From NCBI GenBank assembly GCA_031255325.1, contig JAIRST010000017.1, positions 1 through 33,538 on the forward strand: a stretch of DNA of 33,538 bases, given 5' to 3'. The position numbers were made by a program, and so were the translations under genes. The stretch comes from Holosporales bacterium (lineage in GTDB: Bacteria; Pseudomonadota; Alphaproteobacteria; UBA3830; JAIRMZ01). The notes below the pieces were generated by a model. The model did not search any database and had not been told where the DNA came from. It saw only the letters and a list, made by a program, of their open reading frames with translations. Shown here piece after piece: positions 8,961-19,368 of the stretch (position 1 is its first letter; every line of letters starts with the position of its first letter).

Positions 8961-10285
8961 ATAGGAAGCTTTTTTATTTAGGGATTTTGATATGTGGAAA
9001 TTTAGGCAAAGCTTTAGCCATGCCGATAGTTCTTCCGGCGGATCAAGCGGTTGAATTTGTAGCGCTAGGCCAAATACCCGTTCCTTACACTCGTGAAACT
9101 TTTTCCGTGCAACCTTTACAGATTGAGACTCTGTTCAAAACAAGCAAGAGTGATGAAAGAAATACTGTAATTTTCAAAAATGATAAATGTTCATTTTGCG
9201 CGCGAAGAGAATATGTTTTGTTTGATAAGGTCATAGAACGTATATCTCAACAATATTCTGGGGGGATTTCTGTCAACAGCCCTTTGAGCAAAGTATCCGG
9301 TATTCTGTTCGGAGTGGAAAAAGATGATGATACGTCTCACGTCGGAGGAGCAAATAATATGCCTTACGCTTCTTATCCTTTATCTATACTGGAAGAAGCT
9401 ATTGCGATCCATGTTTGTCCTACTCAATGGAAAAGTCGCGAGACGATAAAGGAAGGGCGTAACTTCTTTTTTAACTATATAATCATGAATGTAGCAAAGA
9501 AATGTAATCCCTTTACATCAATAGACACTTACCTCTATTTCAAAAGAGTAATTTCATCTACAACCTCCTTCCTGTTTAGAAATAAAGATATATATGAAGA
9601 TACAGAGCATTATATGGAGCTCGTTAAAAAACAAAAAGAATTTTTCGATGCATTAGAAAAAGGCCATGGAATAATAAAAAAATATGCAGCAATAGGGTTA
9701 AATACACAAAAGAAATTACTTACACGGAATCCTTCCTATCTCTGTGTATTTATTCGGCTAGCGAACAGTTACCCTGTGGGTAACGATTGGGTGGTCGATC
9801 ATAATAATTTTTCGGATTTATGTGAGCATGTTATATTTTCCGATCATTTTAATGAGTCTAGCCAGAAACCGAGAAATTCGTATTTTGTCCTACACAAGAA
9901 TGAAAAAGTAGGTTTTCTATTTAATCTAATGCGTTGTGTTTTCGAAAAAAAAGTCAATTTTGAAAGAATGGAAATACAGGATAGAACAGATATTGTTGTT
10001 GAGTTTTCGTTAAAGAATCCACTAACGTCTCTCGAGAAAATGGTTGTTATTGATTCCTTCAGTTGGAAAACAACAGATGTAATACGGTTGATTGTAAGAA
10101 AGTTCAATATTTCCCTGGGTGGTACCTCTTCTGCAAAGAGTATGCATTCAATAGTGAGTGTATATCCGGTGCCCTCCTCTTCAAAAGGTGAGGTTTTTTC
10201 GGATGAAAATATCCAGCTTGGCGACGTGATCAAAGATCTGTATCCTGGACACGATACCTCAACACCTCGGTTCTTTTGTTTTTAA
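8957..10285 (+). CDS. hypothetical secreted protein (signal peptide, no recognised domain)
   Basis: ORF 8900-10285. ATG at 8957 gives MNRKLFYLGILICGNLGKALA|MPIVLPAD, a typical signal peptide. Preceded by 'aaaagg'. Confidence 0.75.
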   Translation: MNRKLFYLGILICGNLGKALAMPIVLPADQAVEFVALGQIPVPYTRETFSVQPLQIETLFKTSKSDERNTVIFKNDKCSFCARREYVLFDKVIERISQQYSGGISVNSPLSKVSGILFGVEKDDDTSHVGGANNMPYASYPLSILEEAIAIHVCPTQWKSRETIKEGRNFFFNYIIMNVAKKCNPFTSIDTYLYFKRVISSTTSFLFRNKDIYEDTEHYMELVKKQKEFFDALEKGHGIIKKYAAIGLNTQKKLLTRNPSYLCVFIRLANSYPVGNDWVVDHNNFSDLCEHVIFSDHFNESSQKPRNSYFVLHKNEKVGFLFNLMRCVFEKKVNFERMEIQDRTDIVVEFSLKNPLTSLEKMVVIDSFSWKTTDVIRLIVRKFNISLGGTSSAKSMHSIVSVYPVPSSSKGEVFSDENIQLGDVIKDLYPGHDTSTPRFFCF

Positions 10286-10359
10286 ATCTTATGCGCTGTG
10301 CTTGCCGGCTAGGTATTTTTTAATGTTTTTGTTTTATGAAAAGTTTATCCAAAAAGGTT

Positions 10360-11166
10360 TTAAGAGGCAGGGCGTTGTGTTTTGCGCATGATGATTGTAG
10401 CAATCACCATGCTTAAAGAGAGAAAAAGTATGAGAATCGTTGTTAGCGCATTAATTTCTGGAGAAATTCCAAAACGCAAACTTGAAAAAATAACCATCGG
10501 CAGTGTTGTTGCCCCTGGGCCAGCGACAAAGCTTGCAATAACAACGTCATCTAAAGACAGCGCAAAGGCAAAAAGCCATCCCGTGACAATAGCGGGAGCA
10601 ATCAACGGAAGCGTAATAGAAAAGAAAACTTTTAAAGGAGAAGCGCCAAGATCTAAAGCAGCTTCCTCTAAAGATCTATCAAATTCCACAAGGCGCGCCT
10701 GGACAACAGCGGTTACATAAGAAATTGCTAAAGTCGTATGTGCGATCGTTACAGTGACTGCATCACGACTTTCTGGCCAACCGGTTAAATGGTGAAGTCC
10801 GACGAAGAGAAGTAACAACGATAAACCGGTAATAATATCCGGCATCACAAGAGGAGCTGCAGCTAATCCTATAAAGAGCGTTCTTCCCCTGAAATGCGGG
10901 AAGCGCACAAGAGTAACAGCCGCAAGCGTTCCCAAAATAACAGCGATTGTTGCTGCAATAGTTGCAATTTGAAAACTTGTCAGGGTAGCGCGTAACATGA
11001 CGGTATCAGAAAAGAGTTCTCTGTACCATTTTAAGGAAAACCCTGTCCAAGAAGTTATCAATCGTGCTTCATTAAAAGAAAAGATGACAATTACAAGCAG
11101 GGGAATGTATAAAAATGCGTATCCTGCAATTAAGATCATTTTTAATGTGCGAGATTGTGAGTCCAT
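10360..11166 (-). CDS. potI: spermidine/putrescine-type ABC transporter permease (PotC/PotI)
   Basis: 'SFNEARLITSWTGFSLKWYRELFSD' and EAA motif 'EEAALDLGASPLKVFFSITLPLIAPAIVTGWLFAFALSLDDVVIASFVAGPGATTLPM'. Confidence 0.88.
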   Translation of the reverse strand: MDSQSRTLKMILIAGYAFLYIPLLVIVIFSFNEARLITSWTGFSLKWYRELFSDTVMLRATLTSFQIATIAATIAVILGTLAAVTLVRFPHFRGRTLFIGLAAAPLVMPDIITGLSLLLLFVGLHHLTGWPESRDAVTVTIAHTTLAISYVTAVVQARLVEFDRSLEEAALDLGASPLKVFFSITLPLIAPAIVTGWLFAFALSLDDVVIASFVAGPGATTLPMVIFSSLRFGISPEINALTTILILFLSLSMVIATIIMRKTQRPAS

Positions 11167-12087
11167 TTAAGTTTTAACCTCTTTCCAGCGTTGCCAAAAA
11201 GAAATAGGGAGAACGATAAAAAGAATAAGCAAAATGGCCAGGGCTGATGCTACTGGCCAAGACATGTTAATAAAAAATTCGTTCCAAACAATACGTCCAA
11301 TCGTCAATGTTTCTGAACCACCAAGCAATTCTGGAATAACGTACTCTCCAATGGAGGGGATAAAGACCAAAACAGATCCGGCAATCATGCCGGAAAACGA
11401 CAAAGGAAGCGTAATTGTAAAGAATGTTTTTAAAGGCCGACACCCAAGATCATAAGCGGCATCAAGAAGCTCAGCATCGATTTTCGTAATGCTCATGCAC
11501 AAGGGCAACACCATAAAAGGCAGGTAAACATATACAATCCCAAGACACACAGCAAAAGGCGTTTGCACCAGGGCTAAAGGTTCAGTAATCACATGCATCC
11601 GTAAAAGAATCCCATTAATAATGCCAGTAGGGCTTAGAAGAGTCATCCACGCATAAACGCGAATAAGAAAAGATGTCCAAAAAGGCAAAATGACCAACAA
11701 TTGCAGAATGGAGCGTACTTTCTTTGAAGATCTAGCAATGGTATAGGCCATAGGATACCCCAGCAGCAAACAGCAAAGTGTCGAGATACTGGCAATGATA
11801 AAAGAGGTTATCACTCCCATTTGATAAAGTTCGTCACGAAATAGCGTTAGATAGTTTTCAACATTTAAACGAATTTGCAGAAGTCCTTCGGGCAAAATCT
11901 TAAAAATGTCTGTGTAGGGAGGGCGTGCTAGGACAGCTTCCGAAAAACTGATCTTGAGTAAAAATAAACAGGGAATAAGAAAGAATATAATCAACCATAA
12001 GTAAGGAATCGCGGCAATTAATCCATGCCCCCGTTGGCTAAGAATATCGTAAGGAGTCTTTTTGGCTCTTTTAAAAACACGCTTCAT
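11167..12087 (-). CDS. potH: spermidine/putrescine-type ABC transporter permease (PotB/PotH)
   Basis: 'PFWTSFLIRVYAWMTLL' and EAA loop 'DAAYDLGCRPLKTFFTITLPLSFSGMIAGSVLVFIPSIGEYVIPELLGG'. Confidence 0.88.
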   Translation of the reverse strand: MKRVFKRAKKTPYDILSQRGHGLIAAIPYLWLIIFFLIPCLFLLKISFSEAVLARPPYTDIFKILPEGLLQIRLNVENYLTLFRDELYQMGVITSFIIASISTLCCLLLGYPMAYTIARSSKKVRSILQLLVILPFWTSFLIRVYAWMTLLSPTGIINGILLRMHVITEPLALVQTPFAVCLGIVYVYLPFMVLPLCMSITKIDAELLDAAYDLGCRPLKTFFTITLPLSFSGMIAGSVLVFIPSIGEYVIPELLGGSETLTIGRIVWNEFFINMSWPVASALAILLILFIVLPISFWQRWKEVKT

Positions 12088-12318
12088 TGCAGATTAGCCT
12101 TTTATTTCGTGTTTTGAAGGTATAAATGATTCTACAAGAATTTATCCAGCCTCCCCTAGTATTAACTGATGTATCATCGAACAAAAGGCGTGTACAGCAT
12201 TGTGTTCGGTGTACTATAGAAAAACACCTAAGACTGTACTTACTTTTTTTTAAACACTTTCTTATTCCGAAAATATGCAAAAAAGATTAAACTAAAAAAA
12301 ACTTTGGAGGAGTATCAA

Positions 12319-12645
12319 ATGGCTTTAGAAAATGTGACAGATACAGCATTTGCTACAGATGTACTGGAAGCGCAAGTTCCAGTGCTTGTTGACTTTTATG
12401 CGGACTGGTGCGGTCCCTGCCGAATGATAGCGCCTATTCTGGAAGAAATTTCCGTGCACTTTTCTGAGAATCTTAAAATTTATAAATTGAATATCGACAA
12501 AAATCCTCAAACCCCGATACGTTATGACGTAATGAGTGTTCCAACGTTGCTTCTTTTTAAGGATGGCGTGCAATGTGCTGTTTCCGTTGGCTCTCAGTCG
12601 AAAAATAAAATCCTTACATGGCTTACACCGCATCTTTCAGTATGA
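12319..12645 (+). CDS. trxA: thioredoxin
   Basis: Active site 'VLVDFYADWCGPCRMIAPILEEI', cis-Pro 'MSVPTLLLFKDG'. ATG at 12319 preceded by ggaggag. Confidence 0.95.
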   Translation: MALENVTDTAFATDVLEAQVPVLVDFYADWCGPCRMIAPILEEISVHFSENLKIYKLNIDKNPQTPIRYDVMSVPTLLLFKDGVQCAVSVGSQSKNKILTWLTPHLSV

Positions 12646-12770
12646 AAGTTGTTATGAGAGGCGCGTGCTTATAAGAATTAAAATGTCTGCAATAATTTAG
12701 ATACCTTTTTACATAAGCTTTATGTTTATTTCTTGCTGTGTATGTCAAGTTTAGAAAAGAAATATAAAGG

Positions 12771-13622
12771 TCAGTTTTTGCGTTCTAAAATACTTAAAAT
12801 ACGTGCCAATATTTGCTTTTGCTGCGCTCGCGGAACAATCATATCAATCATACCATGATTGAGTAAGTATTCTGATCGTTGAAATCCTTCGGGAAGCTGG
12901 TGACGGATCGTTTCTTGAATCACACGAGCACCGGCAAATCCAATAATAGCACCAGGTTCGGCTATATGAATATCACCGAGAGTAGCGAAAGAGGCTAGCA
13001 CACCTCCGGTTGTTGGATTGCAAAAAAGCACAATGTAAGGGAGTCGTGCTCGTTTCAAATGATTAAGTGCCGCTACGGTTTTTGGCATTTGCATCAAAGA
13101 CAGAATGCCCTCTTGCATACGTGCTCCCCCTGAAGCCGGGATCATAATAAATGGCAAATTCTTCTGTACTGCAACTTTTATAGCATGAACGAATGCTTCG
13201 CCGACGGCTGTTCCCATCGATCCGCCCATGAAGTTGAAATCAAAAAGAGCTATTACAACAGCATGTTCACTGATTTTTCCTTCTATAACAGTCAAAGCAT
13301 CTTTCTGACCTGTGGTACTGCGCGCGATCTTAAGACGGTCGGTGTAACGCTTTGTATCTTTGAATTTAAGGGGATCTTGACATACTTCAGGAAATTTAAC
13401 AGGGCGAATACTTCCTTCATCGGAAAGAAGGGCTATCCGCTGAGCAATTTCAAGCTTTAAGTGATGTCCACAGTGGGTGCACACTTCGAAAGAAGCCTCA
13501 AGCTCTTTGTGAAAGAGCATTTGTTCGCAGCTTGGGCATTTCTTCCATAAATTATCCGGCACATCTGATTTCCCGACAAGAGACCGAATTTTTGGACGCA
13601 CGAAACTGGTTAACCAATTCAT
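12771..13622 (-). CDS. accD: acetyl-CoA carboxylase carboxyltransferase subunit beta
   Basis: N-terminal zinc motif 'KCPSCEQMLF...CTHCGHHL' and 'FNFMGGSMGTAVGEAF...PFIMIPASGGARMQEGILSLMQMPKT...PTTGGVLASFATLGDIHIAEPGAIIGFAG'. Confidence 0.96.
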   Translation of the reverse strand: MNWLTSFVRPKIRSLVGKSDVPDNLWKKCPSCEQMLFHKELEASFEVCTHCGHHLKLEIAQRIALLSDEGSIRPVKFPEVCQDPLKFKDTKRYTDRLKIARSTTGQKDALTVIEGKISEHAVVIALFDFNFMGGSMGTAVGEAFVHAIKVAVQKNLPFIMIPASGGARMQEGILSLMQMPKTVAALNHLKRARLPYIVLFCNPTTGGVLASFATLGDIHIAEPGAIIGFAGARVIQETIRHQLPEGFQRSEYLLNHGMIDMIVPRAQQKQILARILSILERKN

Positions 13623-13660
13623 AACCTTCCTTTACTCAGAAGAATCAAAGTATAGCTACT

Positions 13661-13945
13661 TCAAATATCTTCATTAATCCATGTCTTTAATTGTTTTCCT
13701 GTATGAAAAGAAACAACTTTTACAGGCCCAATAGGAACACGAACTCCTGTTTTAGGATTACGGCCTATACGTGGAGGACGATGGCGCACAGCGAATGTAC
13801 CAAAGCCACGAATTTCAATACGATGTCCTTCCGCAAGTTTGCCAATAATAACATCGAATATTTTTGATACCATAGCTCCTGCTAAGGCTGGTGATAAGCT
13901 TGGGTAAATTTTCAATATGTTTGAAATAAGCTCTGCGCGCGTCAT
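13661..13945 (-). CDS. ihfB: HU/IHF-family DNA-binding protein, IHF-beta-like
   Basis: 'MTRAELISNI...LAEGHRIEIRGFGTFAVRHRPPRIGRNPKTGVRVPIGPVKVVSFHTGKQLKTWIN'. Confidence 0.85.
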   Translation of the reverse strand: MTRAELISNILKIYPSLSPALAGAMVSKIFDVIIGKLAEGHRIEIRGFGTFAVRHRPPRIGRNPKTGVRVPIGPVKVVSFHTGKQLKTWINEDI

Positions 13946-14061
13946 ATTAGTTCCTTCATTGTTCGCTTTATTCTCATTTTTGGGGTTGCTTTCTATTTAT
14001 AAAAGGCTCTTACGGAATTTCCAAGTTTTTTTCTTATTTTAAAATGCGCTAGATTATTAAT

Positions 14062-14751
14062 ATGCGTCCTTCTGCCCAAGACTTGTCCTTTTTTTACGCT
14101 TCTCCTTTGGGGCGTTATGTCGCTACAGAGGTGAGTGACTTGCTGAAAAAATGGCTATCTGACCTTACTTTGGGGAAAAGTATTATTGGCTTAGGATATG
14201 CTTCTCCTTATTGGGAAATCTTGCACAGCTGTTCTGATCGTAAAGTTTTGTTAATGATCCCCCCCCCTCAAGGGGCAGAACCTGGCGCGTGCCTTGTGCA
14301 TGAAGAAATGTTACCACTGGCTGATAATTCTTGCGAAGCCGTGTTCCTTATGCATTGCTTAGAGTTTGCATTAGATACAAAAAGCGTTTTACGGGATGTA
14401 TGGCGAGTACTTGTACCCGGTGGCTATATTTTGATAATTGTCCCTAATATATATGGCCTATGGGCTCATTTCGACGTCACGCCATTTAGTTTAGGTCAAG
14501 CATTTTCAGAATCAAATATGCGTCACATGCTGGAAGATTCTGGATTCAGCCTGAAGGATTGTACCTCTTTGTTATCCATTCCTTGGCTTTCTGCAAAGAA
14601 TTTCTTGCATAGACATTCTATGGGAGCTTTTACGCCAACTAGAATCTTTCCGGGCTTACTTGCTGTGCGATGCGTAAAAAGCATCTATTGTTCTATTTTG
14701 TCTCGTCCTTCTGAAGACGTAAAAGAGTGCCAAGAGATAAGTGTAGTATAA
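14062..14751 (+). CDS. class I SAM-dependent methyltransferase
   Basis: 'SIIGLGYASPYWEIL ... MLPLADNSCEAVFLMHCLEFALDTKSVLRDVWRVLVPGGYILIIVPN', a Methyltransf_11-like motif order. Confidence 0.8.
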   Translation: MRPSAQDLSFFYASPLGRYVATEVSDLLKKWLSDLTLGKSIIGLGYASPYWEILHSCSDRKVLLMIPPPQGAEPGACLVHEEMLPLADNSCEAVFLMHCLEFALDTKSVLRDVWRVLVPGGYILIIVPNIYGLWAHFDVTPFSLGQAFSESNMRHMLEDSGFSLKDCTSLLSIPWLSAKNFLHRHSMGAFTPTRIFPGLLAVRCVKSIYCSILSRPSEDVKECQEISVV

Positions 14752-14831
14752 AGTAAGCTTTCTTTAAAATGAGAAGACACCCTGTTGTTTGACGACGCCA
14801 TACTTTTTGTTGTGCTTCCTTATTGTTCATA

Positions 14832-14881
14832 CCTGCGTATTTGTGTATACATAATGCTGATAACACACGCAGTTACGCAGG
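14832..14881 (+). promoter_or_regulatory. candidate structured leader (nested hairpin) upstream of rpsB
   Basis: cctgcgta (14832-14839) pairs with tacgcagg (14874-14881), with inner GTGT/ACAC pairing; located in the 14752-14962 leader. Confidence 0.35.
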
Positions 14882-14962
14882 GCAATTGTTTGTCCGTTCG
14901 GTCTTTTGCCACAAGCAAGAGTGAAGGCTGCGGAGGTTGAACCGAAAAAAAGGAGAGAAATC

Positions 14963-15784
14963 ATGGCTCATTTGCCATTTACAATGCGCGAGCTTTTAGA
15001 GGCTGGCGTGCACTTTGGACATCATACGCGGCGCTGGAATCCTAAAATGGCGCCTTATATCTATGGGGTGCATCAGGGAGTGCACATTATTGATCTGGAA
15101 AAGACCGTACTGATGCTTGCGAAAGCTCTACAGGTTGTACAAGACAGTGTTGCCTCGGGTGGCCGCGTGTTGTTTGTTGGTACAAAGACGCAAGCAGCAG
15201 AAAAAGTAGCTGAAGCCGTGAAACGATGCGGACAATACTATGTTAACCATCGCTGGTTGGGAGGAACGCTTACAAACTGGAAGACCATTTCTCAGTCGAT
15301 TGCTAAACTGCAACATCTTGAAGAGAAATTGCAAGAAGAAGATTCTGGCTTAACAAAGAAAGAACTTCTTGCTCTTGAAGCTCAACAAATAAAATTGGTA
15401 CGGGCTCTTGGAGGTATCCGAGATATGGGGAGCGTACCAGATCTGGTCGTTATTATCGATGTCCTTCTTGAAAAGACAGCTTTACAAGAAGCCCTTCGCC
15501 TGAATATTCCCATAATAGGGATATGCGATACAAATGCTGATCCAAGTAATGTAACCTATCCTGTTCCAGGAAATGACGATTCTTCAAAAGCAATTGCGTT
15601 GTATTGCGATCTTTTTGCGCGTGCCGCTCTGCAAGGGATGCAAGAAAGCTTAGCCTTGGCTGGAATCGATGTGGGTGCTATGGAGAATCCCGTTGTGGAA
15701 GCGCCTACTTCCTTGGATGAGATTGCTGGGGAAAAGGGTAAGGGCGCTGAAGAAGCTTCGGATATGCATAAAGAAGGAGAGTGA
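14963..15784 (+). CDS. rpsB: 30S ribosomal protein S2
   Basis: '[28 protein letters not shown]...[15 protein letters not shown]...[13 protein letters not shown]'. ATG at 14963 with aggaga RBS. Confidence 0.97.
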   Translation: MAHLPFTMRELLEAGVHFGHHTRRWNPKMAPYIYGVHQGVHIIDLEKTVLMLAKALQVVQDSVASGGRVLFVGTKTQAAEKVAEAVKRCGQYYVNHRWLGGTLTNWKTISQSIAKLQHLEEKLQEEDSGLTKKELLALEAQQIKLVRALGGIRDMGSVPDLVVIIDVLLEKTALQEALRLNIPIIGICDTNADPSNVTYPVPGNDDSSKAIALYCDLFARAALQGMQESLALAGIDVGAMENPVVEAPTSLDEIAGEKGKGAEEASDMHKEGE

Positions 15785-15785
15785 A

Positions 15786-16715
15786 ATGGCAGAAGTTACA
15801 GCCGCTTTGGTAAAACAGCTTCGCGACCGAACGGGTGTGGGGATGATGGATTGCAAAAAGGCACTTGTTGAAACGCAAGCTAATTTTGAAGCTGCTATTG
15901 ATTGGTTGCGCGCCAAAGGATTGGCTACTGCGGCAAAGAAAGCTGGGCGCGCAACAGCGGAAGGGCTTGTTGCTGTTTCCGTTTCAGCAGATGGAAAAAC
16001 GGGCGTTGTTCTTGAGGTAAACTCCGAGACGGATTTTGTCGCTCGTAATGAAGCTTTTTGTACATATGTTAAAACGGTGTCTGCTCTAGCGCATCAAGCG
16101 AAAGGAGACGTGCAAAAACTTGAAGCATTACCATATGGCAATGGCCGTACAGTTGCGGAAGAGTTGGTTTTTCTCGTTTCCGTTATTGGCGAAAACCTTT
16201 CGTTGCGAAGATTGGCAACTTTGTCTGTGGTAACGGGAAGTGTGACTTCCTATGTACATGCCGCAAGTGCCCCTGGTATGGGAAAGATTGGTGTCCTAAT
16301 AGGGCTAGTATCGGATTTACCGGCAGAGAAAATGGCTACTCTTGGAAAACAGTTAGCTATGCATGTTGCTGCTAGTGCCCCACAAGCGACGTCTGTTTGT
16401 GACCTTGACCCGAAGGTGATCGAACGCGAACGTACGGTCTTGATGGAGCAAACGCAGTCTTCTGGGAAGTCAAAAGAGATTATTGCCAAGATGGTTGAAG
16501 GGCGATTGCGCAAATTTTATGAAGACGTTGTTCTTTTAGAGCAATCTTTTGTCATGGATGGAGACCGTCGGGTAAAGCAAGTCATTACAGATGCCGAGAA
16601 AGAACTAGGCGGCTCTATTACGATATCAGGATTCATGCGTTTTGCCCTAGGAGAAGGAATCGAAAAGCAAACATCAGACTTTGCCGCTGAAGTGGCGGCA
16701 CAATTACATACGTAA
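15786..16715 (+). CDS. tsf: elongation factor Ts
   Basis: 'MAEVTAALVKQLRDRTGVGMMDCKKAL...EVNSETDFVARNEAF...MHVAASAPQ'. Starts just after the rpsB stop. Confidence 0.97.
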   Translation: MAEVTAALVKQLRDRTGVGMMDCKKALVETQANFEAAIDWLRAKGLATAAKKAGRATAEGLVAVSVSADGKTGVVLEVNSETDFVARNEAFCTYVKTVSALAHQAKGDVQKLEALPYGNGRTVAEELVFLVSVIGENLSLRRLATLSVVTGSVTSYVHAASAPGMGKIGVLIGLVSDLPAEKMATLGKQLAMHVAASAPQATSVCDLDPKVIERERTVLMEQTQSSGKSKEIIAKMVEGRLRKFYEDVVLLEQSFVMDGDRRVKQVITDAEKELGGSITISGFMRFALGEGIEKQTSDFAAEVAAQLHT

Positions 16716-16724
16716 GGGGGGAGG

Positions 16725-17459
16725 GTGCATAAAGCGCGCGTTCTTGTCAAACTTTCAGGGGAAATTTTAGCTGGTAGCGATTCCTATGGGATCAATGCAG
16801 AGATGATTAATCGTGTAAGCGGAGATCTTGTTACTGCTTATAAAGAAGGATACACGCTAAGTGTTGTGATTGGAGGGGGTAACATTTATCGTGGAATTTC
16901 TGGAGTTGCTATGGGCCTGAACCGCGCAACAGCAGATTATATGGGCATGTTGGCAACCGTTATTAATGCACTCGCTCTGCAAAATGCTTTAGAACGACAG
17001 GGGATTGAAGCTCGTGTCTTGTCGGCCATTCCGATGCCGGCTGTTTGTGAATCTTATGTACGTCGACGTGCGTTGCATCATATGGATCTGGGACGGATCG
17101 TCATTTTTGCTGCCGGATCAGGAAATCCTTACTTTACAACCGATACAGCAGCAGCTTTGCGCGCTTCAGAGATGGGATGTTCTGTCCTTTTAAAAGGAAC
17201 AAAAGTCGCTGGAATTTACGATGCAGATCCCGTAAAGAATCCGAAAGCGCATCTTTTTAAGTATTTAACCTATAAAGATGTTTTGGCAAAAGACTTGGGT
17301 GTTATGGATCCATCGGCTATTATATTGGCGCGCTCGAATAGTATTCCTATTATCGTCTTTTCAATTTTAGAACCCGGCAGTTTATTGCGCGTTCTGCGTG
17401 GAGAAGGGCATTTTACAGTTGTACAAGAGAGGATCGACGATGAATGCATGGCTTGCTGA
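16725..17459 (+). CDS. pyrH: UMP kinase
   Basis: '[10 protein letters not shown]...[12 protein letters not shown]...[20 protein letters not shown]...[32 protein letters not shown]'. GTG start after a gggggga RBS. Confidence 0.96.
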   Translation: MHKARVLVKLSGEILAGSDSYGINAEMINRVSGDLVTAYKEGYTLSVVIGGGNIYRGISGVAMGLNRATADYMGMLATVINALALQNALERQGIEARVLSAIPMPAVCESYVRRRALHHMDLGRIVIFAAGSGNPYFTTDTAAALRASEMGCSVLLKGTKVAGIYDADPVKNPKAHLFKYLTYKDVLAKDLGVMDPSAIILARSNSIPIIVFSILEPGSLLRVLRGEGHFTVVQERIDDECMAC

Positions 17460-17994
17460 AGTCAAACAAAAAATGGAAGGGCCTGTGGAGACTTTAAGCA
17501 AAGAGTTTGCAGGGCTTCGTACAGGTAGAGCGCATCCTTCACTATTAGAGCCTCTTCTTGTAGAAGCCTATGGAAAGCGCCTTCCTCTTGGCCAGACGGC
17601 AACGGTAAGTATTTCTGGAACGCGTTGTTTGACCATCCAAGTATGGGATAAAACACTTGTGAAAGCTGTTGAAAAAGCTTTAAGTGTCTCGGAATTAAAG
17701 GTGAGTCCGATTACCGAAGGACAGACGTTGCGCATTACCTTACCGGAACTCAATGAAGAACGCCGCAAAGAGCTTTGCAAAATCGCTGGAAAATATGCTG
17801 AACAAGCCCGTATTTCTTTACGTACAATTCGACGTGACGGTATGGACAAAGTAAAACGCATGGAAAAGAACAAAGAAATTTCCGAAGATGAATGTAAACG
17901 GTACGAAACTGAAATTCAAAAATTGACAGATGTTGCCATTGTAAAAATTGATGCGTCATTGATGCAAAAAGAAAAAGAAATCATGACGTTGTAA
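17440..17994 (+). CDS. frr: ribosome recycling factor
   Basis: '[24 protein letters not shown]...[39 protein letters not shown]'. Overlaps the pyrH end. Confidence 0.96.
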   Translation: MNAWLAEVKQKMEGPVETLSKEFAGLRTGRAHPSLLEPLLVEAYGKRLPLGQTATVSISGTRCLTIQVWDKTLVKAVEKALSVSELKVSPITEGQTLRITLPELNEERRKELCKIAGKYAEQARISLRTIRRDGMDKVKRMEKNKEISEDECKRYETEIQKLTDVAIVKIDASLMQKEKEIMTL

Positions 17995-18014
17995 ATAAAA
18001 AAAGTCGAAAAATA

Positions 18015-18722
18015 ATGCTCAAATGTTCCTCTCTTCCTGTTCATGTCGCTTTTATCATGGATGGTAATCGTCGTTGGGCTCAGGCTCAAGGGATTCCTAA
18101 GATGTTTGGCCACCGTAAGGGGGTTGAGCGACTAAAGGATGTTTTGAACATGGCTATCGAAGCAGGTGTACGCTATGTAACGTTTTTTATGTTTTCCACA
18201 GAAAACTGGCAGCGTACCAAAGAGGAAGTCTCGTATCTTATGGATTTGTTCCGCGAGGCTTTACATAATGCCGTGCAAGAGCAGCATGAAAAAGGTGTTT
18301 GTGTACGCGCCATTGGGGATATGCGCAAATTTCCTGAAGATATTCAAAAGCTTAGCGTTGAAGCAGAAGAAAAAACGCGTAACAACACGACACTTCACGT
18401 ACAATTTGCCCTCAATTATGGGAGCCGTGCTGAAATTCTGCAGGCCGTACAAGCCGTTGCTCAGGACGCCCGCGAAGGAAAAATCGATCCGGAAAGCTTA
18501 ACCGAAGAAAACTTCGCCGCGCGTTTATTTACAGCTGGCATTCCAGATCCAGATCTGCTCATTCGTACAAGTGGGGAATTACGTCTTAGTAATTTTTTAT
18601 TGTGGCAGCTTGCTTACGCAGAATTTGTATTTGTTGATAAACATTGGCCAGCTTTTTCACGTGAAGATTTCCAACAAGCGCTCGATATATACGCATGTCG
18701 TCAGAGGCGGCATGGTCGATGA
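18015..18722 (+). CDS. uppS: isoprenyl (undecaprenyl) diphosphate synthase
   Basis: 'HVAFIMDGNRRWAQAQGIPKMFGHRKGVERLKD...YVTFFMFSTENWQR...DPDLLIRTSGELRLSNFLLWQLAYAEFVFVDKHWPAFS'. Confidence 0.96.
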   Translation: MLKCSSLPVHVAFIMDGNRRWAQAQGIPKMFGHRKGVERLKDVLNMAIEAGVRYVTFFMFSTENWQRTKEEVSYLMDLFREALHNAVQEQHEKGVCVRAIGDMRKFPEDIQKLSVEAEEKTRNNTTLHVQFALNYGSRAEILQAVQAVAQDAREGKIDPESLTEENFAARLFTAGIPDPDLLIRTSGELRLSNFLLWQLAYAEFVFVDKHWPAFSREDFQQALDIYACRQRRHGR

Positions 18723-19368
18723 CCCTGCTCCTCAGAAGCGTGAGGGGCTTTTATGGCGTACGGTATCGGCTTGTATTCTTGTTATTTTCATTGTTCTGGT
18801 CCTTTCAGGGCCTGACTTTTTATTTTTTTTATTAGGCATAGGCGTTATTATACGTTCTGCTTATGAAGCGTTTTTTATTCTAGGTGACCGCAAAGGAAAA
18901 ACAGCTTTTTTATGCTGCGCCTTTTTCCTTCTTGTATGTCTTGGTACGGGATGCTCAATAGCTTTGCGCTACAAAGGAAGAGCAGTTTTTGCTTGGCTCG
19001 TCCTTGTTGTCAGTGCAGGAGACATTGGGGCGTACGGTATTGGCCGTATGATAGGGGGACCGAAGATTTTTCCCAAGACAAGCCCTCGAAAAACATGGAG
19101 CGGAAGTTTAGGCGGCTTAATATTTGCAATCTCAATCGGAAGCGCATGGAATCCCATTTCGGATCAGGTGAACGTCTCCGTTTTGGCAAGTGGTGTGGCT
19201 TTGTCTGGGCTGCTTGGAGACTATTTGGAGTCTTTTGTTAAACGACACTTAGGTCTCAAAGACTTTGGTTCTTTCATTCCTGGTCACGGCGGCCTCCTCG
19301 ACAGACTGGATAGCCTCCTTGTCGCAGCTCTCTTTTTATGGGGCGTGTTTTACCTCAAAGGCTTTTGA
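18712..19368 (+). CDS. cdsA: phosphatidate cytidylyltransferase
   Basis: C-terminal signature 'GLLGDYLESFVKRHLGLKDFGSFIPGHGGLLDRLDSLLVAA'. ATG at 18712 overlaps the uppS end. Confidence 0.92.
   Translation: MVDDPAPQKREGLLWRTVSACILVIFIVLVLSGPDFLFFLLGIGVIIRSAYEAFFILGDRKGKTAFLCCAFFLLVCLGTGCSIALRYKGRAVFAWLVLVVSAGDIGAYGIGRMIGGPKIFPKTSPRKTWSGSLGGLIFAISIGSAWNPISDQVNVSVLASGVALSGLLGDYLESFVKRHLGLKDFGSFIPGHGGLLDRLDSLLVAALFLWGVFYLKGF

Noticed and set aside
12071-12280. 69-aa minus ORF upstream of trxA
   Set aside because: Cys/Arg-rich random-like composition, no RBS, overlaps the potH start; likely non-coding promoter region.
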